DNA of 64,000 nucleotides from Linanthus parryae (GCA_023055425.1 JALGPY010000001.1:135991368-136055367); one strand, 5' to 3'; shown: positions 1 through 12,282, counted from the stretch's first letter. Notes: generated from the letters alone by a model not told the origin. Numbers and translations are program-made.

Positions 1-1
1 A

Positions 2-1363
2 ATCTACAGGAAGGCTCAGAGATATGGCATTCATTGGCCAGACATGTCAACAGCCGCAGCCCTGATACAAGGGAAGTGCGAGAGTTGCGCACTAATCAAA
101 GATTCTTTACTCATCGCTCTGACTGATGATGACACAGATTGGAGGAAGCCACTCTTTGATTTTCTCACTCAGGGCACCGTGCCTGAATCGAGAAAAGAAG
201 CCGAGAAATTGAAAAGGAAAGCATCTCGATATGTGGTACAGGAAAACCTGCTTTGGCGAAGAGGTCACGAGGGAAACTTGCTGCGATGTCTAGACGGCAG
301 AGAAGCACAAGAAGTCATGGACCTTTCTCATCAGGTGGAACACCAAGGAGGTGCGAAATTATGCAGGCAGCTCCTATCAATTGGATATTTTTGGCCCACG
401 ATGGAGGCCGATTGCCGCACCAAAGTACGACGCTGCCAGGAGTGTCAATTCAAAGGAAACCTAGTGCACGCTCCCGCCGTGGATCTACATGCATTAGGAA
501 CACCATGGCCATTTCATACATGGGCTTTGGACTTCATCGGTCCCATTCGACGAACGTCACACGGGAATCATTTCATTCTCACCGCAACTAAGCTATTCAC
601 CAAATGGGTGGAAGCAATACCACTGAAGACGGCAAATGCGCTAGCTGTGGTCAACTTCATCCAGGAAAGCATCATATGCAGGTTCGGAATCCCAAACACC
701 ATTCTTTCAGATAACGGTACTCCCTTTGTTAATCGACAGGTAGCTGCGAATTTAGCGGAGTACAATATCAGGCAGATATGTTCTACCCCTTATTACCTGA
801 AGGGAAATGGACAAGCCGAAGCGACCAACAAAACGCTGTTGAGAATTTTGAGCAAGATGGTCGCAGATGACCACAAGAAGTGGGCCGACTCTCTAAGCAT
901 AGCTCTGTGGGCCTACCGAACTTCTCCAAGGACACCCACGGGGGCCTCGCCATTTCTACTATGTTATGGGGCCGAAGCTGTGATACCTGCGGAGGTGAGA
1001 GTCAATTCGACAAGGCTAGCCTTCCACGCACTCTACGAAAATCAACGCGATCATGACTTAGTCTTGCTGGAGGAAAAGCGAGAACAAGCCAAAAGGACCA
1101 ACAAGCGATATCAAGAAAGGATTGCTCGCGCTTACAATAAGACGGTCCAGCGAAGAGATTTCGCAGTTGGAGACTTGGTCATGCGCGCATCTGACCACTG
1201 CATGCGAGAAGCGACTCACCCAAAGTTCGCAGCCAATTGGGAAGGACCCTTCGAAGTCACAGAAGTCTTCGACAGTGGCTACTGCAGCATACGAAGGTTG
1301 CACGGCACAACCTCAACCCCGAGTTCAGTCAACATGCGCTGGATTAAGAAGTACTATCCCTGA
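2..1363 (+). CDS. Integrase region of Tat-type gypsy pol (partial, element A)
   Basis: This is the C-terminal part of a retrotransposon polyprotein. Reading starts at the window edge (frame from base 2) and runs open to the stop at 1361-1363. An HHCC-type zinc-binding region (ending CRRCQEC in the 410-450 area) is followed by the integrase core. The three catalytic acidic residues lie in ALDFIGP (about 523-545), SDNGTPF (about 708-728) and GQAEATNK (about 812-835). The protein would insert the cDNA into chromosomal DNA. The copy in element B is nearly the same protein and ends with the same IKKYYP tail. No stop or frameshift is seen in the part present. The rest of pol is off the left edge. 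Confidence 0.93.
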   Translation: MYRKAQRYGIHWPDMSTAAALIQGKCESCALIKDSLLIALTDDDTDWRKPLFDFLTQGTVPESRKEAEKLKRKASRYVVQENLLWRRGHEGNLLRCLDGREAQEVMDLSHQVEHQGGAKLCRQLLSIGYFWPTMEADCRTKVRRCQECQFKGNLVHAPAVDLHALGTPWPFHTWALDFIGPIRRTSHGNHFILTATKLFTKWVEAIPLKTANALAVVNFIQESIICRFGIPNTILSDNGTPFVNRQVAANLAEYNIRQICSTPYYLKGNGQAEATNKTLLRILSKMVADDHKKWADSLSIALWAYRTSPRTPTGASPFLLCYGAEAVIPAEVRVNSTRLAFHALYENQRDHDLVLLEEKREQAKRTNKRYQERIARAYNKTVQRRDFAVGDLVMRASDHCMREATHPKFAANWEGPFEVTEVFDSGYCSIRRLHGTTSTPSSVNMRWIKKYYP

Positions 1364-1559
1364 CTTCTCTTATTTCATGCGTTTTATTATAACGTCGCTT
1401 AATCTCTTGTATGGTTACGATTTACACAATCTCCTCTCCCATATGAGAGGATTGTAATCTCACCTCTCCCATATGAGAGCATTATAATAAGAAACTTCTC
1501 CCAAATGAGAACTTTATATTTCTGGATTGTCAATTGTGTTTCAGTTTAGTTTATTACAA

Positions 1560-2610
1560 CTGTTGACAATGGGTTATCTGTTACGATAGCCGCCTATGCA
1601 AATGCGATCTTAATTGATCATTCGAGCCTATCTGATACGATAGCAGCCTATGCAAATGCAATCTTAATTGATCATTCAAGCCTATCTGATACGATAGCAG
1701 CCTATGCAAATGCAATCTTAATTGATCATTCAAGCCTATCTGATACGATAGCAGCCTATGCAAATACGATCTTAGTTGATCATTCAAGCCTATCTGTTAC
1801 GATAGCAGCCTATGCAAATGCGATCTTAATTGATCTTCTAAAGCCTATCTGTTACGATAGCAGCCTATGCAAATACGATCTTGATTGATCATTCAAGCCT
1901 ATCTGTTACGATAGCAGCTTATGCAAATGCGATCTTAATTGATCATCTAAGCCTATCTGTTACGATAGCAGCCTATGCAAATGCGATCTTAATTGATCAT
2001 TCAAGCCTATCTGATACGATAGCAGCCTATGCAAATGCGATCTTAATTGATCATTCAAGCCTATCTGATACGATAGCAGCTTATGCAAATACGATCTTAA
2101 TTGATCATTCAAGCCTATCTGTTACGATAGCAGCCTATGAAAATGCGATCTTAATTGATCATCTAAGCCTATCCGTTACGATAGCAGCCTACGCAAATGC
2201 GATCTTAATTGATCATCTAAGCCTATCTGTTACGATAGCAGCCTATGCGAATGAGATCTTAATTGATCATCTAAGCCTATTTGTTACGATAGCAGCCTAT
2301 AGAAATGCGATCTTAATTGATCTTCTAAAGCCTATCTGCTACGATAGCAACTCATGCGAAAAACGATCTTAATTGATCTAGCAAAGCCCATCTGCCACGA
2401 TAGCAGCTCGCACGAAGAACGATCTTAATTGATCTATTAAAGACTATCTGCTACGATAGCAATATTGTGAAAATGATCTTAAGTGATCTACAAAGGTCTG
2501 TCTGATATGATAGCACGTGCATCAAAGGCTAATCACAAGCCCATCTGTCAAGATGGCACAGCTACAAAAATATGATCTCGAACGATCTAGTGAACTGCGA
2601 ATTCATGTGG
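1560..2610 (+). repeat. 54-bp tandem array in 3' region of element A, built from two alternating palindromes
   Basis: About 15 regular copies of a 54-bp unit are followed by diverged copies. Each unit holds GATC-N6-GATC (for example gatcttaattgatc at 1985-1998) and CTATC-N6-GATAG (for example 2007-2022). Because 54 is a multiple of three, the array reads as an 18-residue repeat in several frames, and the open frames there (for example 1881-2372) are by-products. It lies where the sense pol gene and the antisense gene converge. Tandem arrays in the 3' untranslated region are a known feature of Tat-type elements. Confidence 0.95.
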
Positions 2611-3987
2611 CAGATAGCAAATGCGAAACCATTACATAGCATTATGCAAGGCGAAATATGCCGAAACGCATGCGAAGTTGTATTTTGTTGTAAAGAGACA
2701 GCAGATAACACAAAAGGCTATTTATCATTATGAGTCGAAAAGACTTACAATTTATCTGTCTAGATAGCAGCTTACAAGCGAAAAAGCTCAAATCTAACTA
2801 CACATCCAACATGGCTTACAATACATTCGAAAAGTAGCTGACAAGTCAGCAGAAACACACTACGGGAATCCTAACTGAGAAAGGATGAACCCACCGGTTC
2901 TAACACCGGCTATTCAATACACAGATCTGCGGCCAAAGATCTATAGCAAAAGGGATGCTGCTGCAAAGAGATCAACTCGTCATTTGCTACGTCCCTAGCG
3001 GCAAGATCTGGGTGACGGTACGTCCAAAACCCCAAGGGGTGACAAAGGCCTCTGTCTGATCAAGATAGGCACCGGAGGAACCTCCTGTTCCGACATATGC
3101 TGTCCTGCAAAACAGGCGAAGCAGTCATTCCTCTGGTGATGGGTCCCTTGTCATGATTGACAAGCGCATTGACAAGCCCCTTGAGTTCAAGAACGAAGAG
3201 GCAAGAAATCCTCCTCCAGGGATGCTGGAGGAGAATTCCGCCGTTCATTACGAGACAGTAGCACGGTCACTTCGGCGCTGCACCTCAACGGGAGGCGGCC
3301 GGAAACATGACCTGCACACATAATACACGAAGAAAATTCTTCGAATACACATGAGATATCATCTCCATCTTCTTTATGATGGTTATAAAGAGCAATAAGC
3401 CTCATAAAGTGGATCTTGGAAACTATTTCTACAGCACAAAGCGCAAACTCAGGATTCACAACTTGAAGTTGCCATGAATCAACGAAAAACAAGCGTTGAA
3501 GCCAGCAGTCGTAAGGACTCACGGCAGAGCACATTTTTGGGATGAAGAACCCAAATGGCAAAGACAGGGTTTATATAGACCTTGGGGAGACTCTTCAGTT
3601 GCCAAAGATGAGTCAGCAGAATTTGAAAAGAGGGTAATGCCAATCACTTACGCCTTGAAAAGCGGTAACGATCAATTACCCTACTAAAGGCTACGACGAT
3701 TCAGTTGCGTATCCTAATAAATGACGAATAGTCATGATTCGGATGGACTTCCCAACAAAAGCATGCTTATCTTCCGAGAAATTAGCGCAAAAATCAAGCA
3801 GAGTATCAATTGCTGATGTCATAATTGGATATGCACAGAGATATCCTATCAAATCCCGAAAAGGGCAAAACGGGCAAGATGATTCTTGTTGTTAAAAAAG
3901 AAAAAGGGGGAGAAACCCTAGCAACATTACATTAATGTTTCAAACATTACATTAATGTTCCAGCCATTTACTTGCTATTTTCCAAAT
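2611..3987. other. Noncoding internal region of element A between array and antisense gene, with TATA-like motif
   Basis: This segment is homologous to 31312-32780 of element B. On the minus strand it holds a TATA-like box (3570-3577), followed by an open frame (3187-3561) that is also open in element B. Comparing the two copies, almost every difference in that frame changes the amino acid and only one looks silent, so I do not call it a gene. Near the antisense-gene stop there are two direct copies of a sequence containing ACATTAATGT (3920-3960). Confidence 0.6.
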
Positions 3988-6900
3988 TCAAAAAGTCAAA
4001 AGCAAATTCTTGATCAATGAGTCATGGGGTGCGAACTGATGGCTCAGTTTCTCTACCTGCTCCACTTCTTGCTTCAATTGCTCGCACTTGGCATTCATCT
4101 CATGATAGAGCTTCATAGCTTCTTCAGCCTTTTGCTTCTGCTGCTCCACCTTCTGCTTTTCAGCTGCGAGGTTCTGGTGGCCGAGCTTCAAAGTTACGGC
4201 TGCGCGAATCAGAGTGACTCTTTTCATAAGAAATCTGAAACCCAGTCTGCCTTGAACTTTGGTAAGAAGATTTTGGCACATGCCACAAAGCAATTCGGCA
4301 CTCTGGACAGAAATGGTCTCAGGCGTGGCCGTAGACAGCTGCTCCAAAATCCAAATGGCTTCGGTGAGAAACAACCTCCTGTCAAAGGGCCCTATCTCCA
4401 GAGATCTTGCAAACGATCGGGGGTAGGTGAGGCGCATCCGAACTAGCCAGTCCACATCAGTTTGCTTCAAACCTGAAGCAATGTCAAAGCTAAGTTATGC
4501 TATCAAACTCGTAAATGCACCATGCGAGATGCGAACAGTGAATCACTACTTACCAGTTCCTTCGAGAATCTCACGAAGAGAAGGAATGCGCATTACTGGA
4601 GTCGTTGAAGACTGTCCTTGCTCCATAGCTCTCCTGTCAGCCGCGAGCTCTAACTCCTCATAGTTAGAAGGAAGAGTGTAGGCCGCCCCAGCTGCGACTG
4701 CATTCCCAACCTGCGAGCCCTAAAAGCTCCACGCAGGAATAGGTGCCGCCGACTCAGTCATCGCCGGAGGCGAAGTGACAGCCGAGGTCGCTTGGCGAGG
4801 GACATTCTCAGATGCGGAAGCATCGGCAGTACTTGTCCTTACTTCCTCAGCACCAGCATGGGCATCTTCATCCATTAGCACAGCACCAGCTTCAGCATCG
4901 TCGGAAAGTTCGATGATGTCCTCGAAAGGCTCACCTGCGTGCTCAGTAGCTGCGACGGGCTTCTCAGTATGGGGGCTCGGAATCGGAACATAGGACGCAA
5001 AAGGCTGACTTCTTTGCTCCGACGCATGTTCCTCAACACTGCCTGCGATACAAAATGCGATGGTATGAGGTAACTCGCATTGAATGATATTTTGCTATCT
5101 TTACTTAAGCTAAGAGTAAGCACCTCCACGCGAAGGTGGGATTGAAGTCTCTTCGTCATACACTAAAGACGTGGAACCGTGCCCTATTAGTGTGTCCTCA
5201 TTAAGCAGGTCCTTAAAACGAGCATGACCTGGGATGCGAATAAACCAGTCATGATTCTGTTTCAAGTTGCTAAGGCCTAGTACATGCGTATCGCTCAAAT
5301 GATTACCTGAAGGTTCTCCGCACTTGCCTACTAGCCAACGGCGAATGTCAGCCTTTGACACGCCATGCTTAAACGCACCCACAATAACATCTCTATAAGT
5401 TACTGCGAGATTGAAGATCTCACCTTTATCGCCGCCTGCGATTTCTTCGAAGTCTGCTTGGGCTTGCTCCAGGGCTGCTGCATCCTCTTCTGGAATCGCA
5501 TCCTCCTCCTCCGCCTGAGGAGCCACTTCTTCGGGAAGCGCATCTTCCTCGTCAGTTGGACGCACTAAGTCGTCAACATGTTGCTCTTCGAGGCTCCGCT
5601 GTCTCACACGCTCGAGCTCCTCCTCTTCCCGCTGCCTTCTCCTTTCAGCAGCTTCCGCGGCTGTCTTCCGAGACTCAGCAAGAACGTCCTCACTTATGGG
5701 ATCGTCTGGAATGCCAGAATGGGTATCTCTCTTTTGTCTCTTAGCCAAAAGGCCACCAATGGTCTCATCATCATCATCATCTGCGAAGATATGATTGGTT
5801 TAAGAAAAGAAGTGCAAAGGAGTTACGATAATGGGAAAGAAAATGCGACGGAAGTACCTCCTGATTCTTCCTCATGCATCACAACTGTTCTTTCTTCTTC
5901 TTCTTCATCACTCTCTCTGGGCTCCTGCCTCTCTCCTTCTTCCTCTTGGTTGAATGAAACGAAAGTCTCAACTGCGAGCTCTTTCCGCACTTTGCTGGGC
6001 ATGTGACCCTTGCCTTTATCCTTGACAGAAAGGGACCTCCCCGGGGGAGAAGTTGGAGCACTTCTAGGGGAAGAAATTGTAATTCCCTTTTGCCTGGGTT
6101 TCTTCACTCTCGGCGCCGCAGTCGCTGGAGGGGACGGATCATCTCCGGGAGGAGACGAGGCCGGAGCATTGTCTATCAGCGAGTCAGCAAAAGCATTCAT
6201 GACTGCGCGAACCTTGGTTTCGACCTCAGGGTCCATCCTCCATGCTAGCAGAAACGGCTGCTTTTGTCTTCTGGTGGCAACAATGGTGTTAACCAATGAC
6301 TTGGAGCGATCACCAGATGCGAATCTCCGCACATGACACTACAGCAAACAGTACAGAATAAAGGCATCAGCATAAGGAAATCAAGAAGCTTAACGCACGC
6401 GGGAAAAAGTGCTTACCTTAGCAAATGCCTGACTATATCTGAGGACATGCGTGTCGCCCTTCTTAACTGCGGCGATCTTTTCCTTCAAAATGACTTCAGG
6501 GCACAAATGGTTCTCATGATCCAGCAACGAGTAGAAACCATACTCAGACTCGCTCAGACTGCAATTGGGGCGAAACGGGAAAGAATTTCTCTTGATCAAG
6601 GGGGCTCTACTTGGCTGCGCGGCCGACTGCGTCTCAATCCTCGTTTGCTGGGCGACCCAGTATGCGAGCCAATTCTGAGAACACCCACCCTCGCGGGTCC
6701 CTGCAGGCTGCTCAAAGGGAAGATTGTTCATGAATACTGTCTTGCACTCCTTTGTTAGCAAGCGCTTATAACAACCTCTGATAATGGACTGGGGCCAGAT
6801 TGATGGTGCCACTGCATCAAAGCCGAACTGGGGAGAAACTCGAGTGGGGTCAACATCCACGGTAATCCTCTCATACCTTGGCGCGAGCTCACGAATATGC

Positions 6901-8296
6901 TCTGCGAGGGCAGGAAGGGAACCTCGTAGACACCAGCAAAAGAACTCGCGATAGCGCTCATGGAAATGCGATCCCTCTTCGAAGAGGAGCTCTTCCGAGA
7001 AGACAACACCCTTAGAGGGGTACAGCTTTGGAAACCATCGCACGTTCTCAACACGTGTGGCATAGGGCCTGGCAGTAAGCTCTTTCCGTTTGTCGCATAT
7101 CAAGCTCCAAACGCACTTGGTGTTGTTCGCTCCGAACCACCTCGCAGCTCTGCCGCTGTTGCGCTCCTCCGTCTCGCCTGGGGGACACCATTTGTCGGGT
7201 TTGAGAGCAGTTGGGGCATAGGATGGCCACCGCTCGAAGACCCACATTGTCAAAAAAGAGATATTGACGAAGGTCAGTACATCGAGGCGGCCACGCGACT
7301 CTTTCATGGCCAAAACTAGCTGATCAAGCCTGTATACAGCGTGCCCAAGACCAAGGGTCCGAGTGCGACTCTCTGGCCAAGGGCGAGCCTCACAGCAAGT
7401 GGCAAAACATGGTAAAAGACCCCATCATGTGGGTGACCGTCGATCAAGTACCTCGACAACCAAGCACAGAGGAAAGCACAGAGGGTCAAGTGGTAGCCTT
7501 TACCCTCCACATAATTCTCGGCCTCCGGGTTCTCACTCAGAAGCTTCTTAGTAATGCTGCTGTTCGCATAGTCTCGAAAGAAGTACTGCAACCATTTGTT
7601 CCAGGTGTTCTTCGCAGACGTATCAACCAATTGCCAGTTTGGAAGGGCTTTCGTAGTAGTCCACCGGGTGGAGATTTTCTTTACCTCTGCCAGGCATTCC
7701 TCCATCTGCGTGTACAAGGCAATCTCCGCAGGCGTCCTCAAAGGACTCAAAGGGTCCACCTCGCCCATGGGAGAAAGATCGTACAACATCTGCACGTCCT
7801 CAAGTGTAGGGGCAGCCTCGAACTCAGCAAAATGGAATGTGTGAGTCGCAGGCGAGTAGCGGGAAAGAAGGTCTAGAAGCATGGACTGGTCCAGCTTCAC
7901 GGCAGCACCCTTCATAGCACGAACAGCGAAGTATACGCCGGCTTCATCAAGAGTCGCGGCATGATTGGTCAACACGTGGTCGATCCACTCATCCATGTAG
8001 TTAAGTTTCTGGACAAAAGCTTGGGTAGAAATCGCAGTGTAGGGGAAGTACCCATTTTCGATTCCCAGTCGAACCACATCCTCGGAGCCAATTAACTCGA
8101 GCAAGGCTGAGTTAACTGGGCGAGTCAGTGTTAGCGATCCCTCAATTGGGACAGGAGCAGGCATTCTCTTCGCCTTAACCCTCGCATGGTAGAAATCTTG
8201 GCCACCTAAATAGGGGGCTTTTCGCCACAAAGCCTGCGGGAGATCGGGGATCTCTTCGTCCTCCTTGTTGGGTTTGGTTCCTTTTGTCTTGGCCAT
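3988..8296 (-). pseudogene. Antisense plant-mobile-domain-like gene of element A (spliced, frameshifted)
   Basis: This spliced gene runs against pol inside the retrotransposon. The ATG is at 8296-8294 (MAKTKGTKP). Exon 1 carries a region resembling the plant mobile domain (aminotransferase-like family): THTFHFAEFEAAPTLEDVQ, then FLTMWVFERWPSYAPT. A donor GTAAGCAC ends exon 1 near 6415. Exon 2 (about 6330-5860) is rich in proline and charge. Exon 3 (about 5790-5120) has an acidic/basic stretch. The last exon (ending 3988) forms a glutamine-rich coiled coil. A one-base deletion near 7335, relative to element B, shifts the frame between 7316 and 7313. At the site where B is frameshifted (about 30010), A is open, so the two copies carry different lesions. 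Host proteins with this domain (MAIN and MAIL1 in Arabidopsis) act in silencing and development. The function of the element-borne version is unknown. Confidence 0.8.
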
Positions 8297-9024
8297 TCCT
8301 GCGGAAGAGCAAGAAAAAAGGGGGGAGAAATATGCTACTTCAGTTTGAGTTTCGAGATTCAAGATCCACAGAAAGAAAGATGAACAGTTTCTGGTATCAA
8401 TTTCAGAAATTAGAGGGTTGCATTATCAGGGGATTTCAAAACCCTATCCAAGGTCCTTATTATTGAGAAATCAAGCCGCAATTGGGTCCAAAGCTTGAAG
8501 CTTCTTCACAAGTTTCAACAGATTATATGGGTTTACAGATTCAACGCAGTTCAAGGCATACACTGGTATTTTAAATCGAAATTGAACAAGGCCAACCTTG
8601 TTTTCGCAAAGCTTGCTTGGATATACACAGTTGAAGAAGGCGATTTGCAGTTTTGAACTGATGATTGATTATCTGAATCTGCTCTCGAAGATCTCCGGGT
8701 ACCATTCACTTTAAGAGAAAGAAGTGATGCTTTGCAACAGTGGGGGATACAAAGTATTTATCCAAAAACAATGAAAGGTTGCGTCCTTTCAGTAGTCGAA
8801 TTGCAACCGTCACCGTCGAATCGCGCAATCACAGGACAAGCTGACGTCACGCCTAAAACCCTAGAAGTCAGACGGCACGACTCTAGGGGTTTTAGGTCAT
8901 AATGGCACACACGGGGGCTGAACTTACCCGTATTTGAATTGGTGCGTGGCGGCAACGCGTATGTTGGTTTCCGCGCATGGAAGTCTATACAGCTATGAGT
9001 CTTCACGCGCAGAAAGGGGGCTAA
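8297..9024 (+). other. Internal 3' region and polypurine tract of element A
   Basis: This region separates the start of the antisense gene from the 3' LTR and is homologous to 26356-27037 of element B. It ends in the purine run AGAAAGGGGGCTAA (9011-9024), placed exactly against the LTR, which is the expected primer for plus-strand DNA synthesis. It may also hold the promoter and leader of the antisense gene. In element B a splice-acceptor-like CGCAG stands two bases before that gene's ATG. Confidence 0.75.
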
Positions 9025-9651
9025 TGTAGATAGTGCTTTCTGAGCTGACAGATCTTGGCCACGTGGCAACCATCCAGCACACCATATTGTGCTCCACACA
9101 CACTGGATCACCAGCCGAGCTGATCCATGTGGGGGCTGCGAGACAGATCCCTCGCATACCACTGCACGGGACTTGTAGGGACTTTGTGGTTCGGAGGCTA
9201 GAGTAAGCCCTGTCGCGTGCGAGCCAAGCCCGCGCGCGACCTTTAGTAACTGCTTTGAGAGATTTAGGGCACGAGCTCCATAAACCCGTTCAATCCGGTC
9301 AAACCCGGTCAACCTCGTAACAGTTCCGGTATTCGCGCACAACGTGCTGTAACGTTCCCTATATACTCGGACGAACGTGCCGTTATGGTTAAGCTAATTA
9401 AGCCGCCATCAATGGGCGCATTAACCACACTACAACGGTCACGTTCTCTGCTATATATAGGACGTTAACCTTTCCATACAAAGGAGAACACACTTGCCAT
9501 ACGCGGAAGCTCTGCCAAACCTCTGTCTCTCTCTCAGACATTACTACTGCCTTACTCTCTCCCTACACACAACCCCACTCTTCCTGTGCGATCCCTGATC
9601 CTCTACATACGGTGCACACGGAGGTCTCCCCGCTGGAATCTCTTGTGCACA
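9025..9651 (+). repeat. 3' LTR of element A
   Basis: This 627-bp LTR begins TGTAGATAG and ends TTGTGCACA. It is homologous to both 626-bp LTRs of element B (reverse complement) but clearly more diverged than those are from each other. A TATA box (CTATATATAG, about 9451-9460) marks the likely U3/R region. The sequence after 9651 is unrelated LINE coding sequence, which fixes the boundary. Confidence 0.93.
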
Positions 9652-11301
9652 ACGGTGATTCACTGATTGCACTCTTTGTTCTCGGATTTTTTCTGGTCTT
9701 CGGGCGAGAGCTCTCATCATCACTGGATTGGTTGGGATAGGCTCTCTCTTCCTTTGAAAGAAGGTGGGCTGGGTCTCCATCTCTTCTCCACATGAGCACT
9801 GCCCTCCGAATGAAGCTTGCTTGGTCCTATTATCAGTTCTCTCTTTGCACAATTCATGCGTCGACGTTACGGATCACCGGTTAACCATCTTCCTTCTCAT
9901 CGAGGTAGTTTTTTATGGAAGATCATATCTCAGCTTTTTCCCTTTATTGAAGAGCACTCTCAGGAAAAACAGGTTGAGGAACACACGCGTCGTATATGGA
10001 TCCCTACCCCCTCAGGGGATTTTTTAGTGCGGTCTTGTCTTTCCCTTCTACGCGCCTGCAATTTTCTCGTGGTACTCTCACATTTGGTTACCCCAATTAC
10101 CTACAAAAGTGGGGGTGTTCATGCATAGATTGATCTTTCGAGCGGTCCCAACAGATGACAGTATCATTTGGGATTCATTTGGTTTCGAGATGTGTTTGTT
10201 GTGTGTCTCCCTCATTGTAGACACCTAATCACTTATTTGTTTTGGGAGCATGTGCCAGGGGGTATGGAGCGCCTTCCAGAATCTTTTCCATACTCATCCT
10301 CCCACCACTCTTTCAGGTATGTTATCGCTTTGGTGGGGTCAGTTAAGCAATTCCACTCAAATTCATTTTCTTCGTAGTCTTATACCCTCAATAATTTGTT
10401 GGGAGATTTGGATAGCTCGGAACAGGGCTATTTTTGATCAGGAGGAGATGACCAGACATCGATTGTTAGAGCTGTTTATTGCTGGATCAGGGAGTTGCTT
10501 CCTTTATTCACTCCCGCTAGGGACCTTTGCATGTTGGATCGTTTAACGATGGCACAACTACATCTCCCTTGTGTAGAGGTACCTTTGAGGAGAGGCTCAT
10601 GGATTTGTTGGGCTCGGCCAGACCCAGGTCAAATTGCACTTCATTTTGATGGATCTGTTCGTCTGGGGCAAGGTGCTGGGGGAGGGATCTTTCGCGATCA
10701 TGATGGATGCTTTGTTGCAGCGTTTTCTTGTAATTTTGGGCAAGTTTCCTCGGTCGAGGCAGAGACCAAATCCCTCTTAACTGCTCTCCCTTTTGCTTAT
10801 TGTCACGTTTGTCCATTGATTGGGTCTTTGGTGCTTCTATGCTTGTGATCCAAGCAGTTTTGGGGTTGGGATCTATTCCTTGGCGCATTCTCCCTGATAT
10901 TGTTACTTGTCGAGGCCTAGTGTTTGGGGCACGAGTCCAGCACACTCACCGAGAGGGAAATATGGTTGCTGATGCGTTAGCAAATGTCGGTCATTGTTGT
11001 CATCCTATGCATAGCTTCATGTACCAGGGGGAGCTCCCCGTGTCGATTATCAATCTATGCAAACATGATGCACTGAACATCAGGTATTACCGCCCTCCTT
11101 GAGATGTCTTCCTCTTTCTCATTCCTTTTAACAGCTTTAGATAGTTGTAGCCGCCTTCTTATGGAGGTCATTGTAATAGTGGGTCAGGTTTGACGTCCCC
11201 CCACTCTGTTCATTACGGGTTGGGAGCCCGCTTTTTTCGTATAAATAATATGCGGGGTCATGCCGCCCTGCCTCCGTGCAGGTTACCAAAAAAAAAAAAA
11301 A
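9652..11301 (+). mobile_element. 3' part of an L1-type LINE interrupted by element A
   Basis: Degenerate LINE ORF2 remains are readable in shifting frames: WDRLSLPLKEGGLGL (about 9728-9780), a zinc-finger RT-associated region with RIWIPTPSGDF (about 9990-10030), ICWEIWIARNRAIFDQ (about 10395-10440), and a ribonuclease H domain with LHFDGSVRLGQGAGGG (about 10640-10690) and HTHREGNMVADALA (about 10940-10985). A 3' untranslated region follows and ends in 14 A residues (11288-11301). The 5' part should lie left of the window, on the other side of element A. Several frameshifts show that it is dead. Confidence 0.88.
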
Positions 11302-11402
11302 GAGATTTAGTAGTCATGTTCGAATTTTATCAAAGCACATAACGAGTTATTGCTTATAACTCAAATTCCAATTATACCCAATGACATGAACTCAAAGCCG
11401 TA

Positions 11403-11660
11403 CCACTCTGTCTCTTCTCTTTAGCCCCATTTTTACTTTTGTCACTATTCACTGGGTCACTTTGACCCGCTGATTTGACTATCAAAATGATGCAATTTTT
11501 TAATATTTTTTTCATTGTGTTGTAAAGTAAAAGTTGCTCTATTACACGGTGAAAAAATTATTAAAAAATCGCATTGTTTTATTGTACAAATCACTCGGTC
11601 AAAGTGACTCAGATACGAGTCAAAAAAGTCAAATTGGACTAAAGAGAAGAGAGAGAGTGG
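11403..11660. mobile_element. Stowaway-like (Tc1/mariner) MITE, 258 bp
   Basis: Terminal inverted repeats start CCACTCTGTCTCTTCTCTTT and end with the near-complement (AAAGAGAAGAGAGAGAGTGG). TA dinucleotides on both sides (11401-11402, 11661-11662) fit a TA target-site duplication. The interior, with its motif CACTATTCACTGGGTCA, is shared with the MITE at 63514-63771, which has the same length. Confidence 0.85.
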
Positions 11661-12121
11661 TACTTGCTAAAAAGTGTATTCATGTTTGAATGGTCATTCA
11701 AAGTTGCTGAAAATGTCAAAAGTTTGTCCACGAGCCAAGAACATTTAAATAATATAATTAAGATATCATTTGGATATTAAATTTTATCCAGCTTCTTAAT
11801 TTTAAGAATATTTGTATGAGTATGTAAAAGTTATGCACTTATCTTTATTGATTTTAATTTATACCTGATTGTCTTATTAACCCCGCGATTATTTATTTTA
11901 TTTTGGAACTACGCAATACGTTGGGCTATCGCGCGGATTGGAGAAGAAAATGTTTCATCCAAATGTAATAGCACTCACGGTATTTCTTTACAAATCATGT
12001 TCAATATTGCACATCAGAGAGTTAAAAATTTAGGCGAACATATATTTGGCTATTTATCCTGATTCGCTACTAATGAACTATGGAAATACATTTTACCTGA
12101 CATAATGTATAATAATTGTAA

Positions 12122-12273
12122 GAGAAATGCTAGGGAACCCACCCATATCTCCCACTCATCTCCCACCCAAGTGTAAAATTGGCAATATGAATATTCATTT
12201 GGCATGATTGCATTTTTTTAGAAGGAATGTGGGAGATGAGTGGGAGATATGGGTGGGTTCCCTAGCATTTCTC
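12122..12273. mobile_element. Mutator-type MITE with 45-bp perfect inverted repeats and 9-bp target-site duplication
   Basis: The element begins GAGAAATGCTAGGGAACCC and ends with its exact reverse complement. The perfect match runs 45 bp into each side (12122-12166 and 12229-12273). It is flanked on both sides by TAATTGTAA (12113-12121 and 12274-12282). A 9-bp duplication with long terminal repeats is typical of Mutator-like elements. The 62-bp centre has no coding capacity. Confidence 0.92.
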
Positions 12274-12282
12274 TAATTGTAA

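Larger units (their letters stand above)
1..9651 (+). mobile_element. Tat-type Ty3/gypsy retrotransposon A, 5'-truncated by the window edge
   Basis: This is the 3' part of a large gypsy-type LTR retrotransposon. In order it shows the integrase end of pol (plus strand), a 54-bp tandem array, an intervening region, a spliced gene on the minus strand, a polypurine tract and a 627-bp 3' LTR. The same order, in the opposite orientation, is found in the complete element at 25730-41466, and protein and DNA similarity between the two is high throughout. The 5' LTR, gag and most of pol lie to the left of the window. The 3' LTR is followed directly by the middle of a LINE ORF2, so this element inserted into an older LINE. 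The target-site duplication should be ACGGT (9652-9656), but its partner is outside the window. The antisense gene carries a frameshift, so this copy is degraded. Confidence 0.93.

Noticed and set aside
1881..2372. 163-codon open frame with an 18-residue repeat
   Set aside because: It is a by-product of a 54-bp tandem repeat whose period is a multiple of three. Other frames are also open, and element B has no equivalent frame.
1560..2610. CRISPR-like array
   Set aside because: There are no unique spacers between conserved repeats, the whole unit is tandemly repeated, and the context is a plant retrotransposon.
6010..6336. Plus-strand frames over the antisense gene of element A
   Set aside because: They are shadows of the minus-strand coding sequence. 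The minus-strand frame has the conserved product and splice sites.
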